Below, piece after piece: positions 36,298 through 48,699 of a DNA stretch of 64,000 bases. Location of the stretch: assembly GCF_009727055.1 (NCBI RefSeq), contig NC_052350.1, forward strand, positions 20,873,862 to 20,937,861, in the 5' to 3' direction. The stretch comes from Benincasa hispida (taxonomy: Eukaryota; Streptophyta; Magnoliopsida; Cucurbitales; Cucurbitaceae). The position numbers were made by a program, and so were the translations under genes. The number at the start of each line of letters is the position of its first letter. The stretch's first letter is position 1. The notes under the pieces are model-generated. The model saw only the letters and a list, made by a program, of their open reading frames with translations. It was not told the origin of the DNA and did no database searches.

Positions 36298-36786
36298 GGA
36301 TGTTGGAGTTGAACCACCTTATTCTATCATTATTATTTGATAGATTCATTTTCAAATTTCACCTACAAATAGTCAAATAGTACAAAACAATCACAAAATC
36401 GAACAACTAGTCAATTTCATACATACAAAAAAATAGTTGATCACAGTTCACAGATTCACAATCACAAATCACATATTCATAAATCACAGATCAGATTCAC
36501 AAATAGAACAACTAGTTTTATCTTCAGATTCACAAATCAGATCAGAAAGTGGATATTTAGTCGGATATACCTTAAAACGATCTGACGAAGGCCGAAGGGA
36601 CACTAACGATGAGACTTGAGAGTGACGAGAGGGAGAGTGACGGTGAGAAGTCACTGCTGAGAATTCGCTACTGACCGGAGTTGAAGCGGTGACCGCTAAC
36701 CAGAAGTCGTGCCGCTGTTGAGAAGTGGCCGACGAGGGGGAGCTGACTGGCCATGAGGGTCTGCCGCGTAAGGGTCTGTGTAAAAC

Positions 36787-36824
36787 CTGTCTCTTATACA
36801 CATCTAGATGTGTATAAGAGACAG
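36787..36824. other. Nextera mate-pair junction adapter (sequencing artefact)
   Basis: A 38 bp perfect palindrome made of the Tn5 mosaic end CTGTCTCTTATACACATCT followed directly by its reverse complement. That head-to-head pair is exactly the circularisation junction adapter of Illumina Nextera mate-pair libraries. Translations across it give the contaminant peptide SYTHLDVYKRQ. It is not plant DNA. The bases on its two sides were brought together by circularising a larger fragment, so adjacency here cannot be trusted. Confidence 0.98.
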
Positions 36825-37347
36825 ATATATATATACACTCGGGGCGGGGCGGGGCAGGGCTGGGGCCGGGGAATATATTCCTTGGCCTCGGCCCCGAAAT
36901 GGAAATGGGGAAAAAATTCCCCACTCCCTACCTCATTCCCCGTGTGTTCAGGGATTCCCCGCCCCGCGGATTAAATGGACTTCTCTACTTCTGGGTTCTC
37001 ACCTTAAGAATACCAAGGTAACATTGTGGTAGTATCTGGGTTTTTGGTTTGAGATCTATCTTGATGTAGGTCTTCGAGTTGTTCATGACTGTTCGAGGGA
37101 AATTCGTGAAGAAAAGGTTCAACAAAGGTAATATTTCTTAAAACCTTTTCTTGAAAAGCATGTTGTAATTTAGTTTTAAATGCATATCTATTTGTATCTT
37201 TACTATAAACTTTGTATTCAATAATTAATGGAATTTGGTCGATCCACTTCCGTTCAAGGTTCTCCTCATACGAGTTCCTTCGAAAAATACATCAAAATTA
37301 CTAAACAAAAAATATATAATAATTTGATGTCTGAGCAATTCATATCA

Positions 37348-38129
37348 TCCTCTCATTCTTTTGAAGGATTTGTCCTCGATTTCAAGTCAAAGTCTTGTAA
37401 AGCAGTTTTGAAGTTTTGAGAAGAAAATGATATCAATTTCCTAGCACTCCTCTTGGATGGTCTCCCTTGTAATCATGAGATGTCAAAGGTTGATTTCGTC
37501 TTGGATTTCGCCAATTGTGAAAAGAATATCTATCCTTCAAACCCTCATTCCAATTATGACCATCAAAAGAACTATAGGCACAATCATGGAGCTTTGCTTC
37601 ATAGTTAAAGCTTTAACATCCTGCAAAACCCCAAAGAATAAACTAAGCAAACTTGGTTGAAATTCACTTGTCAGAAAACAAACTCTTTTATCCCTACAAA
37701 ATTCCAAGGTCACATTTTTGGCTCTTCTCTCATCGATGTTTGCACACTTTTCTTCTTCATATATTTCTATTGCTTTTGTCTCAGTCTCGTATCTTTTTTT
37801 TTCCAACTCACACATAACAAGTTTTTTTTCTCTTAGAAGCATGACGCAAAAGTAGGACCAAATGTTACTTTGGGCTCTAATGGACTAGCAATGTTAGCAC
37901 AAACTATACCACTATAAAGTTTACAACCATCTACTTTCTCTACCCCACTACTATTAACAGATGCTTCTCCAGAAATATGTGGTACAATAGTAGTAGTAAG
38001 ATTACGGTCATGTGAGTCCTTGTAATCTAATGACTTACTAGACAAAACCTCATGATCGTGCATCGACACAACATTATTAAGCGTCTCTTTACTACTTCCC
38101 ACCTTATCAAATTGCTCAGATATGGTAGA
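37348..38129 (-). other. 3' internal region of the gag-only element, unrecognised ORF
   Basis: Continues the gag-bearing internal region on the minus strand. When the solo LTR and one TSD are mentally removed, an open reading runs across the join (from VEKVSL into STISEQFDKV) and on through Ser/His-rich sequence to about 37833, then in another frame CELEKKRYETETKAIEIYEE and FLTSEF to about 37600, and finally an Asn/Trp-rich stretch (DGHNWNEGL, HNWRNPRRNQP). I recognise no family. It ends in the purine tract TTTGAAAAG-type sequence (AAGAATGAGAGGA on the minus strand) just before the 3' LTR. Confidence 0.55.
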
Positions 38130-39046
38130 TGATAACTTGTAGGCAGTACAAGTTATTGTATTTTTTCCATATGAAAAATAAGAAATGCATGAACTCCTAA
38201 CATTCTTTTCCAAAGAATTTATACAAAAATATGAAGTATGCGAGCATACACTCTCAATATCTACCATATCTAAATTTCGGACTAATATTGCTATATTTGC
38301 GCAAAATAAACTTCAGCACATCCAGATGAAAGCATGATTGCACAAGCCAAGCACCCACCAATGCGATCAAGCAAGACCTGCCAGAAAAACGGATGATCGT
38401 ATTGTTATAAGCGATAAGGCTTGATATGACATGGGCGGTGGGAGTCAAATCACAGACTGCGTTGGTAGCTGGCAAGAGAACTTTGTGAAGATTCAATGAA
38501 ACCTTGACACGTTGCAGACGACGCGACATGATATGGAATTTAATACGCCCCATCAATGCAATCATGAGAAAAATAAGATAAATTAAAGAAGAGAAGCATC
38601 CTCAAACGCCTAAAATACCCATGCAATTTTCATGCAAAAACAAGAGTGGGAGACGAGAAAGTTTCAAGAGGAAACTCCATTAAAAACCTTCCTGTATTTT
38701 CATAGAAATTCCCTAAGAGCTTAGAATTCTTGAGAGAGAGGAAAGAGAATACCACTGTTTAACGTTCTAAGTGAAGCAGTCGTCAAAGAAGCCGTAGGGA
38801 GCAAGGAATTGTAGACCACAACTTGATTCTATACTCTTTTCGTTTCCTTTGTGTATTTGCATTGTACTTTATTGATTGACAAATTTAGACTTTGCAATAT
38901 GAATACATATTCATCTTATCTTTTATCCATCTTTTCCACCAATATCATGCATAACTAAATTGCCAAATGAGTTGAGAAGCATGCAACTAACACTATTAAA
39001 CAATAAGAGAATCAAGGCGACCAACTTGTCTTATGCATGCTTATAT

Positions 39047-41118
39047 TGTTAGGATTGGTGTCCTAATTCTCTCGGAGTCTCGTAGTTTGTAAACTGTACA
39101 CATTGTTATGAATAAAATAAGAGTTATTTTATTTTGCTTTACTCATATCCAATAAACAAAGCTCCATGGTTATTGTATGTAAACTTAAGCATGTATATGA
39201 GATATACAAGTGGATCATGCCTTAAGTGATAACTTAAAAAAGATTTGTAGTATAAGGATTAAGGAGGGATACTTGATCTTGATGACACTACGGATACGGT
39301 CTGCTTTGTAAAAGTTTGCAAGTGTTGTGAACTACTACAGATGGTAGATCCTGACCATTCACGTGGAGACATGCAAGCGGGGGTGTCCTATACAAAGAGT
39401 TTGTATAAGACCGGACCACGAGATGACTAGTCTATTTATACAACGTCGTTAATACTTGAGACTTACATCTCACCTAAATAACCATAGGTGACATGACCTT
39501 AATCCTGAATGTTTTGGGAACTTCTGCCTATGGAGGCGGTCTTTTGATTAGTATGGGTGAGAGTGATCAGATTGCCAACTCAACATACCTACCTTTTGGG
39601 GGATTTGTCTGATTTGGAAGTTGGAAACTCAGTTACATAAGATGAAATTCACTTCTTTACCGAAGTAAGGGTATGTAGATAGATTGCTCCCTTAAGGGCT
39701 GATTCCGGGTCTTGCACATAGTGGCCACAACATCTCTTTGGAAAAGATGACACAGTCATAGTAGGACTATGACTTATGTTCATTAGAAAGATCAGTGGTA
39801 CTTAAGGAGTTAGATGTAACTACAGGGGCAAAACGGTATATTGGCCCAATTGTACTTACGAGTGATCTGTGAAGGGTTATCACATTGTTGATTGGTTGAT
39901 ATGGACACAAAATATATCTGTAATGAGGAGACTGCAGTTGTCGGTTTTTAGTGGAGTGCCTAGCAGTTAACGAATGGTGGATCCCATGACTAAAGAGTTT
40001 AGTCAGCTATTCACGTACCGTTGGAGCTTCAAGCTACAGGTCCATAAGATCTCCTTGGCAGCTCAATGGATTTAAGTTAAGAATCAGTTCTTGGGGTTGA
40101 TTTGAAATGATCAAATTGACAAGAAGAAATTCGATTATATATGATATAATCAGTGTGATGTATGAGATACATCAAGTGGAGGATTAATGTAAATGTGATT
40201 TACATTAAGTATCATAAAATAGAAAAAGAGCTACGGTTTATATGTCTCATGAGATGAAATATTAAAACTATAGGTTATAAATATAATATGGTAAGTTGGT
40301 TATCATATTTATTTATAATAATATTAATTATTGGATAATTATCTATTTTTCTCTAATAACCAATTGAGTAGGAGGTTATTGGTAGTTTTATGGTAATTGT
40401 GAGATAAAAGGAAAAAATGTTTTCCTAAATTTAGTAGAGTTGCTACTTTTAGAAAGGAACTCATAGAATGTTGTCAAGTGAAATGGTTTCACTAAATGAT
40501 AGCTAATAGAGAGACTAAACGATCGTAGAGTGTTACTATACTATAGTTCACTCAGCTGGTCGTAGCTAAATGATAACTGGGCGTTGTCTATATGATAGGT
40601 TGCCTTATTCTACAGGATTAAGCATTCGTCTATATGATAGACACTTCTCATCTCCCACTCACTCAATCGTCTAAATGATTGTTGTTCCTCCAGTCTCTTC
40701 CTCTAATCAAGTTCATACAGAGCCCACACTTCTGGATTTCTCACACTGAGAATACCAAGGTAACCATTGTGGTGGTGTCCTCACTCAACTCGACTGAGTT
40801 CGAGGTTTTGGAGGCCGTTCGTTGTGTGTTCGCGTTGCTCGTGTGGTGTTCGCTATTAATCATGTTGTGTTGTGATTGTTGTGTTCAAGGGTTCGTGTAT
40901 CACTGTCTTGAAGACTGAACGAGCATTTTTGATCAAGAGAGTTTGAAGAATGAGTCTTCAAAGGTATGATACTCTATCCCTTAATCTTATCTTAAAACAT
41001 GTTGTAATTTCGTATTGTGCATAACTAGTTAGTTTTCGTTTATGTATGTTCAATTTCAAATGAAATTTGGAATGATCATTCTGCTGCTCATGGAAATCCT
41101 CATGTCTGATTTTCTTCA
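39047..41118 (+). repeat. 5' LTR of the copia element
   Basis: 2072 bp, begins TGTTAGGATTGGTG and ends TTTTCTTCA, matching 56477-58557 along its length with scattered substitutions. It holds ACGATCG-type words near 40515-40640 and the GAATACCAAGGTAACC landmark near 40751. The small open frames 40679-40918 and 41042-41275 are not genes. Confidence 0.9.
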
Positions 41119-41119
41119 A

Positions 41120-41136
41120 TTAGTATCAGAGCCAGG
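41120..41136 (+). other. Copia primer binding site
   Basis: TTAGTATCAGAGCCAGG right after the 5' LTR, a one-base variant of the initiator methionine tRNA site TGGTATCAGAGC used by many plant copia elements. Confidence 0.85.
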
Positions 41137-41439
41137 TTGTTCTGATATTCTAAATTTGACTTATGTTTTGAACTTCTTTTACAGTTGTGGTGGGTTTTCT
41201 GCATTCCATTTAAGTGTTAAATGCTTTTGTGGATGGATGTTGATGAATGTCTGCGGGTTAATTGCCTCTATTTAAAGCTTTTTTTAAAGTTACAAAGTGT
41301 TGATTTGTAAGGGCCCATGTGTTTTTGGGCATAATAAACAAGCAATCGAGTATGCAATTCAAAGTGTTTGAGTTTGTTGAGTTGTTCATGATGAAGTTTC
41401 AAAGCATGGAGATTCGGTTATCAGCAAGGAAGAAGGCCA

Positions 41440-42000
41440 AGAGTTGGTCATATCGTGTAACCTCGGGTAAACGATCATTGGGATTTGGCTAAACGATCAT
41501 GTAGAGTTTTCTACGCGATCATGTAGTATTTACTAAAAGATTGTTTAGCTAATGCTAAATGATGGGATAAAGTGTTTGCTCTATCGCGTAGCGTTGGTTG
41601 CTTAATCGCGTGGATGCTGAAGGTAAACGATCAAGTGGGAGCATTTGATGCTCATCGCTTAATAAAAGACACGCACACTAAACGATCGTGTAGTTAGCAT
41701 GCCTCATCGCATAGTCACTGACTACACGATCACGCGGTATACGATACTTTGGTGCTCGCTCAGCGATCTTTTAGACAATTGTGCTTCACCGTATTGTTGT
41801 TGTTTAGACGATCGTTTAAGGTTTGCGTTATGCGTTGCGCGCTGCACGATCGCATACCTCATGCTTCATCGCATAGTAAAAGGTACACGATCGTTGCTAA
41901 ACAATCGTTTAGCTCTAGAAACATTAGTAAACGATTGAGTAAAGCGTTTACTTTTTCATGTAGGCGGTCACAAGGAAGTTGGTACACGATCAGTGGAGAT
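41440..42000 (+). repeat. Cluster of AACGATCG-like words in the copia leader
   Basis: More than a dozen occurrences of CGATC flanked by AAA/TACA on one side and TT/AT/GTAG on the other (TAAACGATCATG, ACACGATCACG, AGACGATCGTTTA, GCACGATCGCAT and so on), in both orientations because the core is palindromic. The same words occur in the LTRs (40515-40640, 52370-52480, 57945-58115). Their density here is far above the surroundings. Function unknown. Confidence 0.8.
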
Positions 42001-43745
42001 GCGGACTTCAATCGGATGGTTTAAGACCCGGTTCGTCTGTTTGAATTGGTGACTTGTTGCTTTTTGTAATTGTTAGCTTTAGTTTTGAGGATTTTAAGGC
42101 AAACTATCTCGGTTCATCAATGTTTTATTAATGTACATGAGATGTATGTGGTTTATATGCCATAGTGTATGACATATAGATTTGAAACCCACCTTAGGTT
42201 GTGCAATTACTTATGCATCATGTATTATAAGTGTTATAATATGACATGATGAAATTACTAGAAAGCATGCGCATGCATCATGAAATATAAGAGTTATATT
42301 TATGCATGTCGTAAGCATATTCATGCATCTTTATATTATAAGTGTTATAGTATAAGGGTGAATGGAAGCATGTGTGCTTGGTTCGTTACTTATTTGTATA
42401 AGAGTTATATAAAAGTAGCAATGAATAAACAATAAATGGAGCATGACACTTTGGCTAATTTGTAAGCGTTATGACTGCCTAGTAAGTATTTGCTTCGCAT
42501 TGTAGATGGTTTTGGTTATTTCTGTTATAAGCGTTATAATGGAAATTAGAACTAAAATCGATAAGAAAGAGTTGCATGTGGACTTAGACGAACTCATGTT
42601 TTAAAAGGGTTTTAAAATTGGATTGAGATAAACCTAAGTTCAAGGTTCTAATGGGATTAACAACCTAAGTTTAATCTTTTTGAATCGGTTTAATAGGATT
42701 AAATTGATTGGCATAAAAGAATAAAATTGTATTAAATCTATCTATAAGGGACCTTTTATCTAAGGCGGGTTCAGTCTAGGCTGGGGTACTTAAACTGATG
42801 GAAACGGAGGACCCCTACCTGGGAACCTACCTAGAAAGGTGAATTAGATAGATTTTCTGCAAGCACGCGATAGTTGGTCAAAGACTCTGTTAAAGCGTTT
42901 AATGGATGATGATCAAAAGTTGTTAAACTATCCAAGGTAAATGTTACTCTTGGGCAAACCTAAAAAGTCACTTAGTTAAAATTCTTAGCCATGTTTTTTC
43001 TAAGTAAACTAAACCATAGGTTATAAAATACTCAGTAGGAGAAGAGATGTATATGATATGTCAATGATTCCACTCACGTTTCTCCCTAAATGTTCACGCC
43101 GTGAGATTCATGCTTGACTCATGGTGCCCTAGAAGCATTCCCCTTAGGATGGTATTTTCATGAGTCAATATCAAGATGGACGGACAGAGTATTTATAGTA
43201 AGTGGGTGAAGGGTGTGTGTCAACACGTTCTGCGGTTTTCTTCATTGGTTCGCGCCTTGAGATCATTCTTGCATTCCCTCGTGGCGCCCTGGGAGCGTCC
43301 CCCTTCAAATGAGTTTTTGTGCAATTGATCAATATCAAGGTGAACTTCAGAAATGGATAGGGTCACTTTAGTTTTTGCCCCAATCATATTTTTTTCCTTT
43401 CGGATTGGCTGCTTGGGGCGAAACTCTAGGGCCTAAAATGACGGGTCACACTTACGGGAAATTATTAAGTAAGTTAATGATTTCTTGACCAAATCAATGA
43501 TGGCTAGTCGTTATAGGAGCAAGAGTTGTCCTGGTATTAATGACTGGTTGAGAATGTCTCAATTCAAAGGAGGGATAAATTGACCATCCTTCGGCAATTT
43601 TTGTCCTAACACTTTGAAGTGTCATTGCGAAACTAGATATCACATGGGGTTCATGTTAGTTTTGCTAAACCTCATTGTATGTTGTATTTTTTTCAACGAG
43701 TATTTGCTAAAACCTAACGTAGGTCAATGTGTTTGTGTTTTCAGC
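42001..43745 (+). other. Copia untranslated leader, no gene seen
   Basis: Continuation of the long leader before gag. 42120-42560 carries repeated words of the type ATAAGAGTTATA/AAGTGTTATAAT, spaced irregularly. No conserved coding sequence was found until the gag start. Confidence 0.6.
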
Positions 43746-44865
43746 AATATGTTTGATTTTTCGTTAAATGCCTCTAGTTTGACTGATTTCATACAGTGGA
43801 AAGAGTATTGTAAAACATATTTCATGGTAAACGACCTTGAATTTGTCATGGTTGAGGAGTGTCCTCAAATCTCGACCCTTGATGCACCACGAAGTGTTCG
43901 TAATGCATATGAGGTGTGGATGAAGGCTACTTCATTGGCTTGACTTCACATATTGGCTAGCATACTTAGTATCCTAATTCTCTCGGAGTCTCGTTGTTTG
44001 TAATGAAACACATTTGATGAATAAAATAAATTTTATTTCATTCTGGCATTTACTCATATCCAATAAACAAAGCTCCTTGGTTATCTTATGTGAACTTAAG
44101 CATGTATATGTGATATATAAGTTGATCATGCCTTAAGTGATAACTTAAATAGGTCTGTAGTATAAGGATTAAGGCTGGATACCAGATTTTGGTGACACTA
44201 GGATAAGGCCCGCTTTGTAGAGGTTTGCAAGTGTTGTAAACTACTACAGATGGTAGATCCTGACCATTCATGTGGAGACGTGCGAGCGGAGGTATCCTAT
44301 ACAAAGAGTTTGTATAAGATCGGACCATGAGATGACTAGACTCTATATATAACGACGTTAATACTAGAGACTTACATCTCACCTAAACGACCATAAGTAA
44401 CACGACCTCAATCCTGAGTGTTTTGGGAATCTTTCCTTTGAAGGCGATCCTTTGATTAGTATGGGTGAGAGTGACCAGATTGCCAACTCAACATGCCTAC
44501 CTTTTTGGAAACTTGTCAGATTTGGGAGCTGGGAACTCAATCCACAAGATAGAATTCACTCCTTTCCCGAAGCAAGGATAAGTAGGGAGATTACTCCCTT
44601 AAGGGCTGATTCCAGGGATTGAACATAGTGGTCACAACTTCTCTTTGGAAGAGAGGACTCACTCATAGTAAGACTATGACTTATGTTCATTAGAGGGATC
44701 AGTGGTACTTAAGGAGTTAGATGTAACTACAAAGGCATAACGGTTATTAGCTAAGCTGTACTTACGAGCAATCTGTGAAGGGTTGTCGCACTACTGATTA
44801 ATTAAGATGGACATATAATATATTTGTGGTAAGGAGAGTTCAGTTGTCGGTCTTTAGTAAAGTGC

Positions 44866-46502
44866 TGATAACAGGCAAAAATACGCGTTATTACAGTGCT
44901 AAGTTATTAAACAATGCAGACTTGCGATGATAAAAATATATAAGATTGCGTTAAAAAAAAGCATTAAGTTCATAATATTGTGGTCGCATGCGTCCATCGC
45001 ATTGAAATAGTTAACTTATGTATTTTTGGGCAGAATATGCGTTGACGCAAGATGGAAAGTGTGATCCAAAGAAATCAACGGCCGAACGAATTAAGAGATT
45101 GCGTTAACGCAAGGCTATGCGACCATTTGCGCTCACGAATATCTACTCGAGAAGGTTGCCACATAGAGCTGCCACATCTTGGTGGGCGCATCTAGGTGAA
45201 AAGCATAATAAATACTGATGGGACAGAAAGCTGCCACAACTTTTTAGTGACAAATATTTGGCGCATCAGACAGAGAATTAATGCCATCCCATCAGTGCAA
45301 TCATAAGAGAGAAGAAGCCTTTCATCCGGGAACTCGATAAATACATGAAGCCACCTTCAGTGAAGGAGTTCGACAGTTAGATAATTTTCTCCATAGATAC
45401 AAATAGCCTTGTTCATAGTTTTTCTTTTACTTAGAACGCAGAGCAAGAGAAGGGAAAAGATGCCGGAAGATTGCCCTGGTCAGCTCGAGAGAGAACTCAG
45501 GAGGCGTGGAAAAGCAGAGAGAGGGTCGACTTTTGTGAGAGCAAGATTATCTTTGAGCAGAGTAGAGAAGAACAATGTAAAAGCCTTGGGAAGCAAGAGA
45601 TTGCTACCAGACTCTTTATTCTTATTCTGCATTGTTATTTTGTATTTCAATTCTATATCTATAAAATGGAATTTGCTTATCAACATTCGTTCTCTCTTAC
45701 AAGCACGCATGAGTAGCTAAATCTAGCGAATGGGTTGAGAAGAACTTAGCTAACATGACCTGGGATCTTCATTGCATGTGATTATCTTGTCTTATGTTGT
45801 GCCCATCACCCCTTTAGAGCTACTCGAGAGAGAGTCTAAAGAAAGAACCTAAGGCTTGAGAGAGCTAGGTTAGAATCTAGACTCGAGAGAGTAAGATCAG
45901 ATCTGCATAAGCAAGAGATAGGGACTTAGAGATAAGCTCTGTTTGCCAACATGCATCGCATGTACCCTAGAGATAGGTTATGGTATTATGCGGTCCCCTT
46001 GTATGTGTGTATGTCATTCATCATCGTATAAACAAGAATAGAGGCTTATGTGTAGGTCTTATAGACTTCTTGGCATATATCGCATGCGTTCTAAAACTAG
46101 AAGTAGTAGCATTTGCATTGAGAGATGATTTGCTATTGTATATATGTTGTACGATCGCATAACATGAACGCAATCCTTGGAAGTGTTAGCTGAACCCCTT
46201 CTCAACCTGTTCCCCGCATATTCATCGCATCTTCCGTAATATTCACTCTTTTCTTAACTCCACCGCATACATTTTATACTGTAAACAACAACCCAACAAC
46301 TCTTTGATTTACTGGTTACCGCAAATACATCTTAAAAATTATTGCCGCATATTGTTTACCTTAGTCCTTGAGTTCGACCCTGAACTTACCAGGAAACTCA
46401 ATAGGATTTATACTTGGGTCCTACTGAGAAAACTTGTTGCACAATGCATTTTTCTATCACCACAATTCCTTTCATTAATTCGCCCTATAAAATAATGCAT
46501 CA
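44866..46502 (+). repeat. 5' LTR of the Athila-like element
   Basis: 1637 bp, TGATAACAGG to AATGCATCA. Open frames 45409-45720 and 45980-46162 are within the LTR and recur in the 3' LTR with changes; not considered genes. Confidence 0.9.
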
Positions 46503-46508
46503 AGTTTT

Positions 46509-46523
46509 TGGCGCCGTTGTCGG
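46509..46523 (+). other. Athila-type primer binding site (tRNA-Asp)
   Basis: TGGCGCCGTTGTCGG a few bases after the 5' LTR. TGGCGCCGTTGCCGG is the known site of Athila/Tat gypsy elements, complementary to the 3' end of tRNA-Asp; here one C is T. Confidence 0.85.
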
Positions 46524-46583
46524 TGACTTCGGCAATTCAGTATGCCAACGATAATTTTTCTGATTTCTTTGCAGCTTTGAATC

Positions 46584-47990
46584 TTGGTGAATTACGACCC
46601 AGAGACTGAAAGAATATTCCAACGAAGACTGAGAAATAGCTGTCAACAACAAGAGAAAGATAAAATGGCGGAACAATCTAGAAACGGAGCACCAAATGAA
46701 AACAACGTCATGGCGAACCCATCCTCCTGGCGAATGACCGTAATAGACCCATTCGGGACTATGCGTCGCCCAACCTCTACGATTTCTCCCCAGGAATCAT
46801 GAGACCAACGCTAGATGGATCGAGGTTTGAAATGAAACCGGTTAAGTTGCAGATGATCCAAATTGTTGGACAGTTTGGAGGAAGGCGTGGCGAGGACCCG
46901 CATGCCTACCTCCGAAGCATCACAGAGATTTGCAACACTTTTGTGTTCCCGAATATCTTCACCAATGAAGTTCGACTAACGTTGTTCCCATTTTCCTTAT
47001 GCGATTAAGCAAGAAAATGGGTTTATTCTCTCGAACCGGGAGAGAGAACTTTGTGGGAAAAAGTCGTGGAAAAGTTCATGAAAAAATACTTTCCTCCAAC
47101 GGAGAACGCAAGTAGGAGGAAGTTAATTACGAATTTTGAACAAAAAATTGATGAATCGTTCAGCGACGCTTAAGCGAGGTTTAAGAGGCTGGTAAGAGAC
47201 TGCCCACATAATGGCTTACCAGACTGCTTACAGATGGAGATTTTTTACCAAGGATTGAACTCTGTTTCACAGACCGCTGCCAATGCGGCAGCAGTTGGTG
47301 GTCTGCTTGATAAAACTTACAATGAGACGAAAAATATACTTGATCACATTTTTAAAAATCACGAGGACTGGCGAGAAAGTGATCAAAGATTAAGAATTAA
47401 AGACAGTGACGTGAACAATGAGGCCATCATATCCCTTCAAAACCAAATGACTGCGACGATGAGTTTGATACAAAGCATCGAAATTAATAGTACGGGAGCG
47501 AAAAAGGGCAGGTCAACGCCATTACTCAAACGACCGCAAGTTGTGTCATCTATGGAGACGCTTATCCTATGGAAAAATGCCCATGAAATCCGCAATCAGT
47601 ATGCTTCATAAAGAATAATCCCTATTCCGATACATACAACCCCGGGTGGAGAAACCACCCAATTTCGCGTGGAAAAATCAACAACAAAGCTTTCAACAAA
47701 TGGCGCAAAAAGAAGGGCCACCCAAATTTTTCCTGCGAACTAACGATCCAACACATAACCAAGCCAGCAGTTCGCAGACACCGCAATCTTCGTCCTTAGA
47801 GAGCTTGTTGAAGCAGTATATTGAGAAGAATGAATTAGTGCTTCAGAATCAAGCATCGTCCATCCGAAATCTCGAAATTCAGCTAGGACAAATTGCGGGC
47901 GAGCTCAAAATAGACCGCAAGGAGCTTTGTCGAGTTCAACTGAGCGCCCTCGCAACGCTGGGGGTACAGGGAAGGAACAATGCTTAGCAG
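46584..47990 (+). pseudogene. Athila-like gag, frame-broken
   Basis: Reading in three frames: DPETERIFQRRLRNS (46584 onwards), SRFEMKPVKLQMIQIVGQFGG then EDPHAYLRSITEICNTF and RLTLFPFSL (46799-47008), then ARKWVYSLEPGERTLWEKVVEKFMKKYFPP with no start of its own, then 47234-47611 (FYQGLNSVSQTAANAAAVGGLLDKTYNE). These are the gag blocks of Athila-type elements in the right order (FL..F.DPA.AW...L, T.W.....F..K.F.). Stops occur near 47007 and 47172. 47646-47987 reads as the Gln-rich tail leading to the protease. Confidence 0.85.
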
Positions 47991-48225
47991 TCTCCTTGCT
48001 AAGCGAAAAAATGACTGCGGAAGTAGGGGAGGAACCCATCACAACCAATTTGAATGTGGTAACAACAGAGGACCCATTGACTTATAATTCAGAAGAGCCT
48101 GAGAAGATGAACCCTGAAGTTGCGTCCACCTTTAAGCTTTTAGAACATGAGATAAAAGAAGTCAGCTACCACCATTCTCGCAAAGATTGAAAAAGAAATA
48201 AAATGATGAAGAAAAGATCGCGACA

Positions 48226-48699
48226 GTGGCAGTAACGCAAAATGCTATGATTCCACAAAAAATGTGCGACCCAGGAATCTTCCCGATACCATGCTTCATT
48301 GGAGGGGTCTACATTGGTCAAGCACTATGCGATCTTGGGGCGAGTATAAAGGTAATGCCGCTATCAATTTTCAAACAATTGAATATGGGCAAACCCACGC
48401 CCACGATGAAGACTCTCCTACTTACGGACAGATCCCGAATACATCCCAAGGGAGAGTTGAAAGATGCCACAATCTCAATTGACAAATTCATCTTGCCGGC
48501 AGACTTCATCATTTTGGACTATAAAGCGGACGAAGATGCACCCATCATATTAGGACAACCATTCCCCTCGACCAGTCGTGCTCAAATTAATGTGCGCAAG
48601 GGGGAGATTGGGATGATCATTAACGGGGAAAAGCTCTGGATTAAGGCAGTCAAGATTCTAGAAGACCGGGAAAAGGAGAAAAAACCACCGCGGACGTAA
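48226..48699 (+). pseudogene. Retropepsin-like protease of the Athila-like element
   Basis: 157 codons uninterrupted. It has the aspartic protease site in the form ALCDLGASIKVMPLSIF (DLGA in place of DTGA, usual for Athila/gypsy proteases), then a beta-rich part with LPADFIILD, and the second conserved block DAPIILGQPF. In the family it cleaves the Gag polyprotein within virus-like particles. The frame ends with a stop at 48697 followed by noncoding sequence; reverse transcriptase, which normally follows, is absent. The protease itself looks intact, but its upstream gag is broken, so it is grouped as a pseudogene. Confidence 0.85.

Larger units (their letters stand above)
33487..36987 (-). 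mobile_element. hAT (Ac-like) transposon with decayed transposase
   Basis: 8 bp TSD: CTTTTGGG at 33479-33486 and CTTCTGGG at 36988-36995 (one mismatch). Terminal inverted repeats: TAGAGATGTCCAT on the left and TAGAGAAGTCCAT read inward from the right. Both subterminal regions (about 33500-33645 and 36836-36975) are rich in GGGGAA/TTCCCC and CCCCGCGG words in opposite orientation. The transposase is on the minus strand (34198-36297). The element is 3.5 kb, but part of that length is a library adapter at 36787-36824, so the true distance between transposase and right end is unknown. Confidence 0.9.
31761..37282 (+). mobile_element. Copia-type solo LTR carrying a hAT element
   Basis: The TSD AAAAA occurs at 31756-31760 and 37283-37287, and the rejoined flanks match the uninterrupted 5' LTR of the host element at about 60580-60595 with one difference. 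The LTR starts TATTGGGGTTGATGCCC (a decayed TGTT start) and ends GTTCCTTCG (a decayed TTCCTTCA end). Landmarks agree with the LTR at 39047-41118, including GAATACCAAGGTAAC (37009-37023, compare about 40751). With the hAT removed the LTR is about 2.0 kb, the same class as the 2.07 kb copia LTR. No internal region is present. Confidence 0.88.
31313..37347 (-). repeat. 3' LTR of the gag-only element, interrupted
   Basis: The two LTR parts are 31313-31760 and 37288-37347, separated by a copia-type solo LTR with TSD AAAAA. Compared with the 5' LTR the sequence is colinear, apart from a long A run at 31676-31713 replacing about five A residues plus a few bases. Confidence 0.87.

Noticed and set aside
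36484..36924. 146-codon minus-strand open frame
   Set aside because: It runs across the Nextera junction adapter and contains SYTHLDVYKRQ, so it is an artefact.
38130..38565. Minus-strand frames 38267-37833 and 38565-38254 as host genes
   Set aside because: The first crosses the solo LTR boundary at 38129/38130, and the second lies wholly in the LTR. Only the part left of 38130 belongs to the gypsy-type internal region.
45409..46162. Small frames in the Athila-like LTR as genes
   Set aside because: They are part of the LTR and recur with disruptions in the 3' LTR (50653-51409).
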